Shown in pieces: positions 1-9,179 of a stretch of DNA of 64,000 nt (position 1 is its first letter; each line of letters begins with the position of its first letter). Source of the DNA: Dietzia lutea (GTDB lineage Bacteria > Actinomycetota > Actinomycetes > Mycobacteriales > Mycobacteriaceae); the NCBI RefSeq assembly GCF_003096075.1, contig NZ_CP015449.1, positions 2,721,001 to 2,785,000 of the forward strand. The letters are read 5' to 3'. A program made the position numbers and the translations under genes. The notes under the pieces were generated by a model. That model searched no databases. It was not told the origin of the DNA and worked only from the letters and a program-made list of their open reading frames with translations.

Positions 1-139
1 TCGGCGGGATGCCCACGAGGATGAGCGCCGGCGTCATGAGTGCGCCGCCGCCCATCCCCGTCAGGCCGATCACCACGCCGATGACGGCGCTGACGACCAG
101 CAGGCCGAGCGAGTCGTAGGTCCACAGGGCCTCGGGCAC
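1..139 (-). CDS. TauE/SafE-family anion exporter, N-terminal fragment
   Basis: Only the first 46 codons are present; the rest lies beyond the window edge. The GTG start at 139 lies four bases after the cysNC stop, so the gene is the third member of the cysD-cysNC operon and probably translationally coupled. The visible sequence is a hydrophobic helix with the glycine-rich GLTGMGGGALMTPAL segment typical of the first repeat of TauE/SafE (sulfite exporter/DUF81) membrane proteins. The family moves sulfite, sulfoacetate or similar anions. Next to sulfate-activation genes, sulfite or sulfate handling is the natural inference, but the substrate cannot be read from this fragment. Confidence 0.8.
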   Translation of the reverse strand, partial: MPEALWTYDSLGLLVVSAVIGVVIGLTGMGGGALMTPALILVGIPP

Positions 140-143
140 CGGC

Positions 144-2054
144 TCAGATTCCCAGGATGGAGCTGAGGATCCGCTGCGCGACCTCTTCCGCGGTCCCGTC
201 CTCGGGGCGCACGTGCAGGTCGGGGGTCAGCGGCGGCTCGTACGGCGCGGAGACGCCGGTGAACTCGGGGATCTCGCCGGCGCGGGCCTTGGCGTACAGG
301 CCCTTGGGATCGCGGGCCTCGCACTCGGCCAGCGGGGTGTCCACGAAGACCTCGGTGAACGGCAGGTCGGCCTTGGCGTGGACCTGGCGCGCCGCGTCGC
401 GGTCGGCGCGCATGGGCGAGATGAGGGAACAGATGACGACAACGCCGGCATCGGCGAACAGCGCCGCCACCTCCGCGGTGCGGCGGATGTTCTCCGCCCG
501 GTCCTCGGCCGAGAACCCGAGGTCGGCGTTGAGGCCGTGGCGCAGGTTGTCGCCGTCGAGGATGTACGCCGGGTGCCCGGACTCGATGAGCAGCCGCTCG
601 ACCTCGGAGGCGATGGTCGACTTGCCCGAGCCGGACAGGCCCGTCAGCCACAGCGTGCGGCCCTGCCCGCGGTCGCCGCGCTGGACGGCCCCGGCGTGCC
701 ACACCACATTGGAGCCGGTGGTGGCGGGCCCGATGATCATGCCCGCGCCCACCGTGTCGCCGGTGGTCTCGTCCACGAGGATGAAGGCGCCCGTGTCGCG
801 GTTGCGGCGGTACGGGTCGTACATCAGCGGCGTCTGCGTGCGCAGGCCGATGCGCCCGATCTCGTTGAGCTCGAGCTCGGTCGAGTCGGGGTCCCGGTGC
901 AGCGTGTTGACATCGAGTCGGTACTCCATCCCCGTCACGATCGCCTTGGTCTCGCGCGTCGTGTGCTTGACGATGTAGCGCTTGTTCGTCTCGAGGGTCG
1001 TGTCGTCGGCGAACCAGCAGACCATGGCCTCGAGCTCGGTGCCCTGGTGGGGCCGGTTGCCCGGCCGGGCGATCATCTCCCCGCGGACGATGTCGATCTC
1101 GTCGTTCAGCGCGATCGTCACCGCGGCGGGCGCAGCGGCTTCGTCCAGCTCCGCTCCGCCCGGGCCCCAGATCGCCTTGACGGTGGACTGCCGACCGGAC
1201 GGCATGACCACCACGTCGTCGTCGACCTTGATGATCCCACCCGCGACGGTTCCGGCGAAGGACCGGTGATCCAACCCGTCGGCGCGCTGGGGGCGGATCA
1301 CGTACTGCACGGGGAACCGGACGTCGGTGAGGTTGCGGTCCGAGGCGATGTGCACGTTCTCGAGGTGGTCGAGCAGCGCCGGGCCCGTGTACCAGGGCAT
1401 GGCGTCCGACCGCTCCACGACGTTGTCGCCCTTGAGCGCCGAGAGCGGCACGAAGGTGACGTCGTGGACCTCGAGCTTGGCGGCGAAGTCGGTGAACTCG
1501 GCGCGGATGGCCTCGAAGGTGGCCTCGTCATAGTCGATGAGGTCCATCTTGTTCACCGCCACCACCAGGCGCGGGATGCCGAGGAGGCCGGAGAGGAAGG
1601 CGTGGCGGCGGGTCTGCTCGAGCACTCCCTTGCGGGCGTCGACGAGGATGATCGCCACGTCGGCCGTCGAGGCGCCGGTGACCATGTTGCGGGTGTACTG
1701 CACGTGGCCCGGGGTGTCGGCGATGATGAACTTGCGCCGCGGGGTCGAGAAGTAGCGGTAGGCGACGTCGATCGTGATGCCCTGCTCGCGCTCGGACCGC
1801 AGCCCGTCGGTGAGCAGCGCGAGGTCGGTGTACTCGTCGCCGCGCTTGGCAGAGGTGGCCTCGATGGAGGCGAGCTGGTCCTCGAAGATGCCCTTGGAGT
1901 CGAACAGCAGTCGGCCGATGAGGGTCGACTTGCCGTCGTCGACGGAGCCGGCGGTGGCGATGCGCAGGAGCTGCGCGTGCTCGGCCATGGTCTGGAGCTG
2001 CTCGGTGGCGCTCTCGGCGGTGGCCGGCGCGGTGGCCGTGGTGGGGGTGCTCAT
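144..2054 (-). CDS. cysNC: Bifunctional sulfate adenylyltransferase subunit 1 / adenylylsulfate kinase
   Basis: This 636-residue fusion activates sulfate. The N-terminal GTPase (CysN) drives ATP sulfurylase, forming APS with CysD; the C-terminal kinase (CysC) phosphorylates APS to PAPS. The GTPase carries the P-loop GSVDDGKST (about 36-44), DTPGH (113-117) and NKMD (168-171), then EF-Tu-like beta-barrel domains to about residue 455. A second P-loop, GLSGSGKST (472-480), opens the kinase domain, followed by the DGDNLRHGL segment (about 500-508). Length and order match actinobacterial CysNC. Its ATG overlaps the last base of the cysD stop (TGATG), so the two are translationally coupled. Confidence 0.97.
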   Translation of the reverse strand: MSTPTTATAPATAESATEQLQTMAEHAQLLRIATAGSVDDGKSTLIGRLLFDSKGIFEDQLASIEATSAKRGDEYTDLALLTDGLRSEREQGITIDVAYRYFSTPRRKFIIADTPGHVQYTRNMVTGASTADVAIILVDARKGVLEQTRRHAFLSGLLGIPRLVVAVNKMDLIDYDEATFEAIRAEFTDFAAKLEVHDVTFVPLSALKGDNVVERSDAMPWYTGPALLDHLENVHIASDRNLTDVRFPVQYVIRPQRADGLDHRSFAGTVAGGIIKVDDDVVVMPSGRQSTVKAIWGPGGAELDEAAAPAAVTIALNDEIDIVRGEMIARPGNRPHQGTELEAMVCWFADDTTLETNKRYIVKHTTRETKAIVTGMEYRLDVNTLHRDPDSTELELNEIGRIGLRTQTPLMYDPYRRNRDTGAFILVDETTGDTVGAGMIIGPATTGSNVVWHAGAVQRGDRGQGRTLWLTGLSGSGKSTIASEVERLLIESGHPAYILDGDNLRHGLNADLGFSAEDRAENIRRTAEVAALFADAGVVVICSLISPMRADRDAARQVHAKADLPFTEVFVDTPLAECEARDPKGLYAKARAGEIPEFTGVSAPYEPPLTPDLHVRPEDGTAEEVAQRILSSILGI

Positions 2055-2971
2055 CAGAAGTAGCCCTCCTTCTTGCGGTCTTCCATGCCGGCCTCGGAGA
2101 TCCGGTCATCGGCGCGGGTGGCGCCGCGCTCGGTGACGCGGGTGCCCGCGACCTCGGCGACGACGGCGGCGTTGTCGGCGGCGTCGGACTCGACGCAGCC
2201 CGTGCAGGTGGCGTCGCCGACGGTGCGGAAGCGCACGAGCTCGGTGCGCGCCTCCTCGTGCGGCAGCGTCTCCAGGAATCGGGTCTTGGCCAGGAGCATG
2301 CCGTCCCGCTCGATGACCTCACGCTCGTGGGCGTAGTAGATCGGCGGCAGGTCGATGTCCTCGCGCTCGATGTACTGCCAGATGTCCAGCTCGGTCCAGT
2401 TGGACAGCGGGAACACGCGGATGTGCTCACCCTTGCGGTGCTTGCCGTTGTACAGCTTCCACAGTTCGGGCCGCTGCGCGCGCGGATCCCAGGCGCCGAA
2501 CGCGTCGCGGAAGGAGAAGACGCGCTCCTTGGCGCGGGCCTTCTCCTCGTCGCGGCGCGCGCCACCGAAGACGGCGTCGAAGCGGTTCTCCTGGATCCCG
2601 CGCAGCAGTGCCGTGGTCTGGAGACGGTTGCGGCTCGCGCCCACCCCGGTGTCCTCGACCACGCGACCGGCGTCGATGTCGTCCTGGACGTGGGAGACGA
2701 GCAGCTGGACGCCGGTCTCCGCGACGACGCGGTCGCGGTACTCGATCACCTCGTCGAAGTTGTGCCCGGTGTCGACGTGCATGAGCGGGAACGGCATCGG
2801 CGCGGGCCAGAAGGCTTTGCGGGCGAGGTGGAACATCACCACCGAGTCCTTGCCGCCGGAGAACAGCATCCCCGGGCGTTCGAACTGCGCGGCTACCTCG
2901 CGGAAGATGTGGACGGACTCCGCCTCGAGCGCGTCGAGATGCGAGAGCGTCACCGCCGACCTCGTCGTCAT
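2054..2971 (-). CDS. cysD: Sulfate adenylyltransferase subunit 2
   Basis: This 305-residue catalytic subunit of ATP sulfurylase makes APS from ATP and sulfate with CysN. The PP-loop SGGKDS is at residues 38-43 and the conserved HVDTGHNF segment follows; the C-terminal half carries family segments such as RVFPLSNWTELDIW. The ATG at 2971 is chosen because GGAGG lies four bases upstream and the protein then begins at the usual CysD N-terminus; the reading frame continues upstream without family similarity. It is the first gene of the cysD-cysNC-exporter operon and is divergent from an IclR-type regulator across a 165-bp gap. Confidence 0.97.
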   Translation of the reverse strand: MTTRSAVTLSHLDALEAESVHIFREVAAQFERPGMLFSGGKDSVVMFHLARKAFWPAPMPFPLMHVDTGHNFDEVIEYRDRVVAETGVQLLVSHVQDDIDAGRVVEDTGVGASRNRLQTTALLRGIQENRFDAVFGGARRDEEKARAKERVFSFRDAFGAWDPRAQRPELWKLYNGKHRKGEHIRVFPLSNWTELDIWQYIEREDIDLPPIYYAHEREVIERDGMLLAKTRFLETLPHEEARTELVRFRTVGDATCTGCVESDAADNAAVVAEVAGTRVTERGATRADDRISEAGMEDRKKEGYF

Positions 2972-3136
2972 GCGACCTCCAGTGTCGTGGGCTGGCCCGG
3001 CGAACCGGACAGCTGGGCAGACCGATCTGTCTACCTTTGGGCGTCCGGACCATCCTGCGCCCGACCCGCCCGGATTTCCATCTCGGTGAGACCAATCGCC
3101 CCCGACCCGTCGGATATGCGACATAGAATGCCGTCT

Positions 3137-4075
3137 ATGCGACACGAACCGACCCACCGCGTACTCTCGGTTCTCCGCGCGCTGGCCACCGACGGCCCGC
3201 CCCTGCCCCTGGCGGAGATCGCGAGACTGACCGGGGCCAGCCGCTCCACCCTCCACGCGGTCCTCGCGGAGATGGACGCCCAGGGTTGGGCGGAGAAGAC
3301 GGGGGGCGGATGGCGGGCCGGGCCGGAGCTGCGTGAGGTCGGGGCGGCGTTGGCCGCGGAGGTCGATCTGGTCCGGGCCGCCCGCCAGCCGCTCGAGGCC
3401 CTGGCGGACGCCACCGGGATCGCGGCCGTGGTGTTCGAGGTCCGCGACGGGATGGCGGAGGTCGTCGACTCGGTCGGCGCCGGCATGCGCACCGCGTCGC
3501 GCGAGGCGATGCCCGTCGGCCACGTGGTCCCGGTGCGCGCCCCCTTCGCGCGCGAGCTGGCGGCCCGCCTGCCCCTGGGCGAGCAACGTCAGTGGCTGGC
3601 GGACTCGGCGGGGCTGACGGCGGCCGCACGCGACCGGCTCGAGGTGGTGCTCCCCCAGATCGCGCGGCGCGGCTGGTCGATCGAGCGGCTCACCCCGGCC
3701 CGCCGCGAGCTGCTGCGGATGGCCGACTCGCTGGAGACCTCCGGCATCGGCGCCCTGGTCCGCGACCGGGTGTCCGAGCTGTTCGTCGAACTGTCGGAGA
3801 TCGACGTGACCGACGCCGAACTCGACGCCGCCGCGGATCTGGCCGTGGCCTCGGTCGCGGCGCCCATACTGCGGGCGGACGGACGGGCGGTCGGATCCGT
3901 GGCCGTCGCGCCGGGCCGCCGGATGACCGGTCGCGCGGTCGCCCGTGCCGTCGAGGCCGTGACCGAGTGTGCGGACGCCGTCTCCGCCCGCTTCGCCTCG
4001 CGCCCGCCCACGGCGCGGACGGCCGCGCTCCCCGCCCACCTGGTTCATCCGGCCCACGCGGCGAGCCGTCCCTGA
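3137..4075 (+). CDS. IclR-type transcriptional regulator
   Basis: A protein of about 312 residues with an N-terminal winged helix-turn-helix (residues 5-60, including LAEIARLTGASRSTLHAVL) followed by a ligand-binding-like domain, the layout of the IclR family. ATG codons at 3116, 3128 and 3137 are all in frame with no clear ribosome site; 3137 is preferred because it places the HTH at the usual distance from the N-terminus. It is divergent from cysD, so control of sulfate assimilation is a possibility from position only. The C-terminal domain is poorly conserved by eye, so the effector is unknown. Confidence 0.8.
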   Translation: MRHEPTHRVLSVLRALATDGPPLPLAEIARLTGASRSTLHAVLAEMDAQGWAEKTGGGWRAGPELREVGAALAAEVDLVRAARQPLEALADATGIAAVVFEVRDGMAEVVDSVGAGMRTASREAMPVGHVVPVRAPFARELAARLPLGEQRQWLADSAGLTAAARDRLEVVLPQIARRGWSIERLTPARRELLRMADSLETSGIGALVRDRVSELFVELSEIDVTDAELDAAADLAVASVAAPILRADGRAVGSVAVAPGRRMTGRAVARAVEAVTECADAVSARFASRPPTARTAALPAHLVHPAHAASRP

Positions 4076-4169
4076 CCGCACCGGGAGTCACCGTCTCCGG
4101 GGAGACCACGCGGACGTGACCGCGCACGTATGGTGTGGCTCACACCCCTCGCCCCTCCGGAGGTGCCCT

Positions 4170-5837
4170 TTGCCCCAGATCGCCCACCCGTCCTTCTCGT
4201 CTGACGCGGACCCTCTGGGCACGGCGTGGCGTCGGTCCGAGCTGAGCGGCCTGACCCCGAAGAGCGCGAGGCCGGGTGCGCCCGACCCGCGCGCCACCCG
4301 CTCGCACCGCCTGGCCGAGGCCGCGCGCCCGGTGATGGACGGCCTCGACACCGTCCTGCTCGACACGGGTGCCACGCTCCTGCTGGCCGATCGCGAGGGC
4401 CGGGTAATACGGACGGTCCGCGACAACGCACGGATCTCCCGCATGCTGCTCAAGCGTGGGGTCGACGACGGCGCCACGCTCACCGAGGAGGCCGTGGGGA
4501 ACAACGGGATCGGCACGGCGCTCGAGACGCGGGCCGGGGTCTTCATCCACGGCGAGCAGCACTTCGCGGAGGTCCTGCGCGACTTCGTCTGCTACGGGCA
4601 CCCGATCATCGACCCGCTCACCCGGCGCCTGGTGGGCGCGGTCGACCTCACGGGAATGAGCGCGGACGCCTCGCACCTGTTCGCCCCCTTCGTCCGCAAG
4701 ATCGTCGCGGACATCGAAGCCCGGTACGTCGACACCGCCCGCGCGGACGACCGAGAGCTGTGGCGCCGCTTCGTCGAGCGCACCCGGTCCTCCGACACCG
4801 CGACGTGCGCGTTCGGCGACGAGGTGGTGCTGGCCTCGCACTCGAGCCTCGAGCGACTGGACTCCAGTGACCTCGTCACCCTTCGCCGACTGGTCGAGCG
4901 CGACGAGGTGGGTGAGGTCGTGGAACTGTCGGTGGGCGCCGTGGGTGTGGCCACCAGCCGCGTGGGGCGCCGCGGGCACCTGCTGGACCTGACGTTCCCC
5001 GGGCCGTCCAACGCGTCCGCGTCCGCTACGTCCACGACGCGGGTGATCCCCCTCGGCACCGCGGGCCCGACGGATGCGGAGCCGTCGGAGGAAGCGCCGA
5101 CGGTGGTGCGGAGTCACGCCGTCCGGGGGCCGTCGGGGTCGGGGAGGTCGACGACGGCGAGGGCGATCTCCGGCCCCGGGGCCCGCCATCTCCGGCTCGC
5201 CGAGGCGGATGACGCCGCCACGGCATGGCGGGAGATGGTCGCCCCCGCACTCCGCGAGCGTTCCGGGCCGGTGATCCTGGACGACATCGACCTGTTGGAC
5301 GACGCCGATCTGCGCCGGTTGGCCGCGCGCATGGAATCGGCCGGGGACCACCTCGTCGTCGTCACCAGTCGCGACGACCCGCGCCCCGCGGTGACGGCGG
5401 TGCTCGACCTGTGCGACCGGCGGACGGTGGTCCGCCCCCTGCACGAGCGCGGCGCCGAGGGCGAGGAGATCGTCCGCCGCATGGTCACCGACCTGGCCGC
5501 GCGGCGCGGGATGCGGCCACCCACGGTGACGTCGCGGTTCGTAGAAGCGGCCTGCGTGCTCGACCTGCCCAACGGCCTGGTGACCATGCGCTCGATCCTC
5601 GGCGACTGCCTGACCAGGCTCGAGGAGAAGGGGTCCGTGGCCCTCGACGTGGACGCGCTGCCGTCGCGGTCCCGCTCGGCGCGCCCGCCCCGGCCCGGGG
5701 AGCTGGCCCGCGGGGAGTACGACGCGATCGTCGCCGCCCTCACCGAGTGCGGTGGGGTGCGCTCGCGGGCCGCCCGGCGACTGGGGATCAGCCGGACGAC
5801 GCTGTACGCCCGGATGCGGGAGTTCGGACTGTCCTGA
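4170..5837 (+). CDS. GAF / degenerate AAA+ / Fis-type HTH regulator (AcoR-like)
   Basis: A 555-residue activator-like protein. A GAF-type sensor region spans about residues 55-190. A central segment keeps an AAA+-like Walker A, GPSGSGRST (320-328), with Arg in place of the catalytic Lys (residue 326), and a Walker B, VILDDIDLLD (368-377). No GAFTGA sigma-54 contact motif is visible. A Fis-type HTH closes the protein (about 531-555). The TTG at 4170 is chosen because GGAGG lies six bases upstream. A short palindrome (GGTGTG-gct-CACACC, 4132-4146) lies in its leader. Known AcoR-like proteins control alcohol, acetoin or aldehyde catabolism, which fits the aldehyde and alcohol dehydrogenase genes downstream. 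Confidence 0.85.
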   Translation: MPQIAHPSFSSDADPLGTAWRRSELSGLTPKSARPGAPDPRATRSHRLAEAARPVMDGLDTVLLDTGATLLLADREGRVIRTVRDNARISRMLLKRGVDDGATLTEEAVGNNGIGTALETRAGVFIHGEQHFAEVLRDFVCYGHPIIDPLTRRLVGAVDLTGMSADASHLFAPFVRKIVADIEARYVDTARADDRELWRRFVERTRSSDTATCAFGDEVVLASHSSLERLDSSDLVTLRRLVERDEVGEVVELSVGAVGVATSRVGRRGHLLDLTFPGPSNASASATSTTRVIPLGTAGPTDAEPSEEAPTVVRSHAVRGPSGSGRSTTARAISGPGARHLRLAEADDAATAWREMVAPALRERSGPVILDDIDLLDDADLRRLAARMESAGDHLVVVTSRDDPRPAVTAVLDLCDRRTVVRPLHERGAEGEEIVRRMVTDLAARRGMRPPTVTSRFVEAACVLDLPNGLVTMRSILGDCLTRLEEKGSVALDVDALPSRSRSARPPRPGELARGEYDAIVAALTECGGVRSRAARRLGISRTTLYARMREFGLS

Positions 5838-5865
5838 CGCGGACCACCGCATCCACCACGTCCGG

Positions 5866-5925
5866 CGCTGTTCAACCGCGTCCAGCGCTGTCCAGCCGCG
5901 TCCACCGCTGTCCACTCGCGTGTCC
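5866..5925 (+). repeat. Three tandem 20-bp repeats, candidate activator binding array
   Basis: Three head-to-tail 20-bp units (5866-5885, 5886-5905, 5906-5925) share the pattern CGCTGTYCAnnCGCGTnnnn. A degenerate fourth unit may lie at 5846-5865. The array sits 90 bp upstream of the aldehyde dehydrogenase start and just after the Fis-type regulator gene, where tandem upstream activating sites are expected. Binding by that regulator is inferred, not shown. Confidence 0.6.
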
Positions 5926-6015
5926 AGAAACTGAACACTCCGGAGGGTCGACTCGCCCCCAGGATGGGTTGTGACCGGCCTCACACCCGAGGCGGTAGGA
6001 CTTTCGGAGGTAATC

Positions 6016-7545
6016 ATGACCGGCACACTCTCCCGCGACACCGGCTCCGCCGCGCACGTCGACGAGCGGCTGGGCGCCGAGGCCCGCGAGTTCCTCGCCC
6101 GCCCCCACCGCCTGCTCATCGGCGGACAGTGGGTCGACGCCGCCGACGGCCGCACCTTCGCCACCCACGACCCGGCCACCGGCAACGAGATCACCCGGGT
6201 CGCCCACGGTGGGCCCGAGGACGTGGACCGCGCCGTGGCCGCCGCCCGCCGCACGTTCGACGACGGCGCCTGGGCCACCATGAAGCCGCGCGAGCGCGAG
6301 CAGATCCTCTGGCGCATCGGCGATCTGCTCGACGCCAAGGCCGAGCTGTTCGGGCAGATCGAGGCGCTCGACAACGGCAAGTCCGTCGCGATCGCCACCG
6401 CAGTCGACGTGGCGTGGGCCGCCGACGTATTCCGCTACTACGCCGGCTGGGCCACCAAGATCGAGGGCTCCACGGTCAACGTATCCATGCCGTTCGCCGG
6501 CGACAAGCAGTTCCACGCCTACACCCAGCGCGTCCCCGTGGGCGTGTGCGGTCAGATCATCCCGTGGAACTTCCCGCTGCTCATGGCCGCGTGGAAGCTC
6601 GGCCCCGCCCTGGCGACCGGCAACACCCTCGTGCTCAAGCCCGCCGAGCAGACCCCGCTCACGGCCCTCCTGCTCGGCGAGATCTGCCAGGAGGCCGGCG
6701 TGCCCGACGGCGTGGTCAACATCATCACCGGGTTCGGCGACGCCGGCGCCGCGATCTCCGCCCACGACGACGTGGACAAGGTCGCCTTCACCGGCTCCAC
6801 CGAGGTGGGCAGGCTCATCGTGGACGCCGCCAAGGGCAACCTCAAGAAGGTCTCCCTCGAGTTGGGCGGCAAGAGCGCCAACATCGTGTTCGCCGACTGC
6901 GACTGGGACGCCGCGGTCGCCGGCTCGGTCGCCGCGTGGATGTTCAACCACGGTCAGGCGTGCACCGCCGGCACCCGCCTGTACGTCGAGGACTCGATCT
7001 ACGAGGAGTTCACCCAGGCCGTCGCCGACGCCGCCTCGCAGGCCACCATCGGCCACGGGCTCGACCCCGACACGGTGCTCGGGCCCGTCGTGGACCAGGA
7101 CCAGTTCGACAAGGTCTCCTACTATCTGCGCGCCGGCATCGAGGACGGCGGTCGCACCCTCACCGGCGGCGCCCGTCACGGCGACACCGGCTTCTTCATC
7201 CAGCCCACGGTGTTCGTGGACGTCAAGCCCGAGGACCGCGTGGTGCGCGAGGAGATCTTCGGCCCCGTCGTCTCGGCCCTGCGGTTCTCCGACGTCGACG
7301 ACGCGGTCCGCCAGGCCAACGACTCGATGTACGGCCTCGCCGCCGGCATCTGGACCAAGGACCTGTCCAAGGCGCACCACGTCGCCAGCCGACTCCAGGC
7401 CGGGTCCGTGTGGGTCAACCAGTACAACGGCTTCGACACCGCCATGCCGTTCGGCGGGTTCAAGCAGTCGGGCTGGGGCCGCGAACTCGGTGCCGGCGCC
7501 CTGGACCTGTACACGCAGACCCGCTCGGTCAACATCCAGCTCTGA
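6016..7545 (+). CDS. NAD(P)-dependent aldehyde dehydrogenase
   Basis: A 509-residue class I/II-type aldehyde dehydrogenase that oxidises aldehydes to acids in the cytosol. The oxyanion Asn185 (PWNF), general base Glu282 (LELGGKS) and nucleophile Cys316 (NHGQACTAGT) are all present, as is the GSTEVG nucleotide-binding segment (about 260-265). The ATG at 6016 follows GGAGG with five bases between; an upstream in-frame start at 5971 has no such site. With the alcohol dehydrogenase after it, the pair can carry alcohol to aldehyde to acid. Three 20-bp repeats lie in the promoter region. Confidence 0.95.
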   Translation: MTGTLSRDTGSAAHVDERLGAEAREFLARPHRLLIGGQWVDAADGRTFATHDPATGNEITRVAHGGPEDVDRAVAAARRTFDDGAWATMKPREREQILWRIGDLLDAKAELFGQIEALDNGKSVAIATAVDVAWAADVFRYYAGWATKIEGSTVNVSMPFAGDKQFHAYTQRVPVGVCGQIIPWNFPLLMAAWKLGPALATGNTLVLKPAEQTPLTALLLGEICQEAGVPDGVVNIITGFGDAGAAISAHDDVDKVAFTGSTEVGRLIVDAAKGNLKKVSLELGGKSANIVFADCDWDAAVAGSVAAWMFNHGQACTAGTRLYVEDSIYEEFTQAVADAASQATIGHGLDPDTVLGPVVDQDQFDKVSYYLRAGIEDGGRTLTGGARHGDTGFFIQPTVFVDVKPEDRVVREEIFGPVVSALRFSDVDDAVRQANDSMYGLAAGIWTKDLSKAHHVASRLQAGSVWVNQYNGFDTAMPFGGFKQSGWGRELGAGALDLYTQTRSVNIQL

Positions 7546-7571
7546 CACGACCGGCCCACCCGGACCGGGAC

Positions 7572-7604
7572 CCGGCGTCCCCGTGACCACTCCGGGGACG
7601 CCGG
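7572..7604 (+). terminator. Hairpin between aldehyde and alcohol dehydrogenase genes
   Basis: A perfect 12-bp inverted repeat (7572-7583 with 7593-7604, 9-nt loop) lies 26 bases after the aldehyde dehydrogenase stop. It has no T-tract, as is common in high-GC actinobacteria. It may terminate or attenuate transcription into the alcohol dehydrogenase gene. Confidence 0.55.
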
Positions 7605-7736
7605 CGACTCCCCCTCCCTACCCGCCCGCTCGATTCGCACCACCCTTATTCACACCGCCCCGCGCTCACCGCGTGGTGCCCGCATCCCCCGCGCTCACAC
7701 CTCGTCGCGACCGCACACCCCGAAAGGACCACCTCA

Positions 7737-8849
7737 GTGAAGACCAAGGCAGCCGTACTGTTCGACACCAACAAACCGTTCGAGATCATCGAGCTCGACC
7801 TGGACGACCCCGGCCCCGGCGAGGTGCTCATCAAGTACACGGCCGCCGGTCTGTGCCACTCCGACCTGCACCTGTCCGACGGCTCCCTGCCGCCCCGCTT
7901 CCCGATCGTGGGCGGGCACGAGGGCGCCGGGGTGATCGAAGCCGTCGGCGAGGGCGTCACCAAGGTCGAGCCCGGCGACCACGTGGTGTGCTCGTTCATC
8001 CCCAACTGCGGCGTCTGCCGCTACTGCTCGACCGGCCGGCAGAGCCTGTGCGACATGGGCGCAACGATCCTCGACGGCCACATGCCCGACGGCACGTTCC
8101 GCTTCCACTCGGGAGGCGAGGACTTCGGCGCCATGTGCATGCTCGGCACCTTCTCCGAGCGTTCGGTCATCTCGCAGCACTCGGTGGTCAAGGTCGACGA
8201 CTGGCTTCCGCTGGACAAGGCCGTGCTCGTGGGCTGCGGCGTGCCCTCGGGCTGGGGTACCTCGGTCTACGCCGGCGGCGTCCGTCAGGGCGACACCGTG
8301 GTGATCTACGGCATCGGCGGCCTGGGCATCAACGCGGTCCAGGGCGCCGTCCACTCCGGCGCCCGCCATGTCGTGGTGGTGGATCCGGTGCAGTTCAAGC
8401 GCGACGAGGCGCTGAAGTTCGGCGCGACCCACGCGTTCGCCAGTGCGGCCGAGGCCCACGCCGAGGTCGAGAAGCTCACCTGGGGCCAGATGGCCGATCA
8501 GGCGCTGATCCTCGTCGGCACGCTCGAGGAGGAGGTCGTCTCCAGCGCCTTCGACGTGATCGGTAAGGGCGGCACCGTGGTGATCACCGGAATGGGCAGC
8601 ATGACCGACAAGACGGTGCAGGTCAACGGCACGATGATGGCCCTGTTCGGCAAGACCATCAAGGGCACGCTCTTCGGTTCCGCCAACCCCCAGTACGACA
8701 TCGTCAAGCTCCTGCGGCTGTACGACGAGGGCAAGCTCAAGCTCGACGAGCTCATCACCACCACGTACACGCTCGACGAGGTCAACCAGGGTTACCAGGA
8801 TCTGCAGGACGGGAAGATCATGCGCGGCGTGATCATCCACGACTCCTGA
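7737..8849 (+). CDS. NDMA-type zinc alcohol dehydrogenase
   Basis: A 370-residue medium-chain zinc alcohol dehydrogenase. Catalytic zinc ligands appear as Cys40, His61-Glu62 and Cys167; structural zinc ligands as Cys91, Cys94, Cys97 and Cys105; the Rossmann motif GIGGLG is at 192-197. Overall sequence resembles the actinobacterial NDMA-dependent alcohol dehydrogenase family, in which the nicotinamide cofactor stays tightly bound and an unknown carrier reoxidises it. The GTG start at 7737 follows a GAAAGG ribosome site. It pairs with the upstream aldehyde dehydrogenase. Confidence 0.93.
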   Translation: MKTKAAVLFDTNKPFEIIELDLDDPGPGEVLIKYTAAGLCHSDLHLSDGSLPPRFPIVGGHEGAGVIEAVGEGVTKVEPGDHVVCSFIPNCGVCRYCSTGRQSLCDMGATILDGHMPDGTFRFHSGGEDFGAMCMLGTFSERSVISQHSVVKVDDWLPLDKAVLVGCGVPSGWGTSVYAGGVRQGDTVVIYGIGGLGINAVQGAVHSGARHVVVVDPVQFKRDEALKFGATHAFASAAEAHAEVEKLTWGQMADQALILVGTLEEEVVSSAFDVIGKGGTVVITGMGSMTDKTVQVNGTMMALFGKTIKGTLFGSANPQYDIVKLLRLYDEGKLKLDELITTTYTLDEVNQGYQDLQDGKIMRGVIIHDS

Positions 8850-9040
8850 TCTCCCGCAGACCCCCCATAGACCGGAGCCGGTCGACCCCGCGGGACGGCG
8901 CCCCCCGCCTTCTCGATGATCGGCTCCTCCCCCGACGCGCGTCGCCTCACCCCCTGGGCGGCGCGCGTCGGTGCGTCAGCCGGCAGCTGTTCCCGGTCCA
9001 GCCCACAGCCGCTCCCGCCGATGCTCGGCAGCCGCTCCCG

Positions 9041-9100
9041 CCGATGGCGTCTCGCTCCCGCGGATGGCGTCTCGCTCCAGCCGACGGCGTCTCGCTCCCG
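9041..9100. repeat. Three tandem 20-bp units with core ATGGCGTCTCGC
   Basis: Units at 9041-9060, 9061-9080 and 9081-9100 differ at only a few positions and share the core AYGGCGTCTCGCTCC. The same core recurs at 9135-9146 and, inverted, throughout the following 63-bp array. They lie in the 606-bp convergent gap 8850-9455, where I see no gene; 8850-9000 shows nothing recognisable. Confidence 0.85.
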
Positions 9101-9134
9101 CCGCCGCCCGCCCAGCCCACAGCCGCCCCTCACC

Positions 9135-9179
9135 ATGGCGTCTCGCCTGCTCTTCGGTGTGCGCGAGGCGCCATGTTGG
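9135..9179. repeat. Imperfect hairpin opening the 63-bp array
   Basis: ATGGCGTCTCGC at 9135-9146 faces its near-complement GCGAGGCGCCATG at 9163-9175 across 16 bases. The same layout, with a perfect stem and a 16-nt loop, occurs at 30392-30439. The array of repeats grows out of the right arm. Confidence 0.75.

Noticed and set aside
213-2063. 616-codon frame opposite cysNC
   Set aside because: A shadow caused by G/C at third positions of the real gene; composition is Gly/Arg/Val-rich without motifs.
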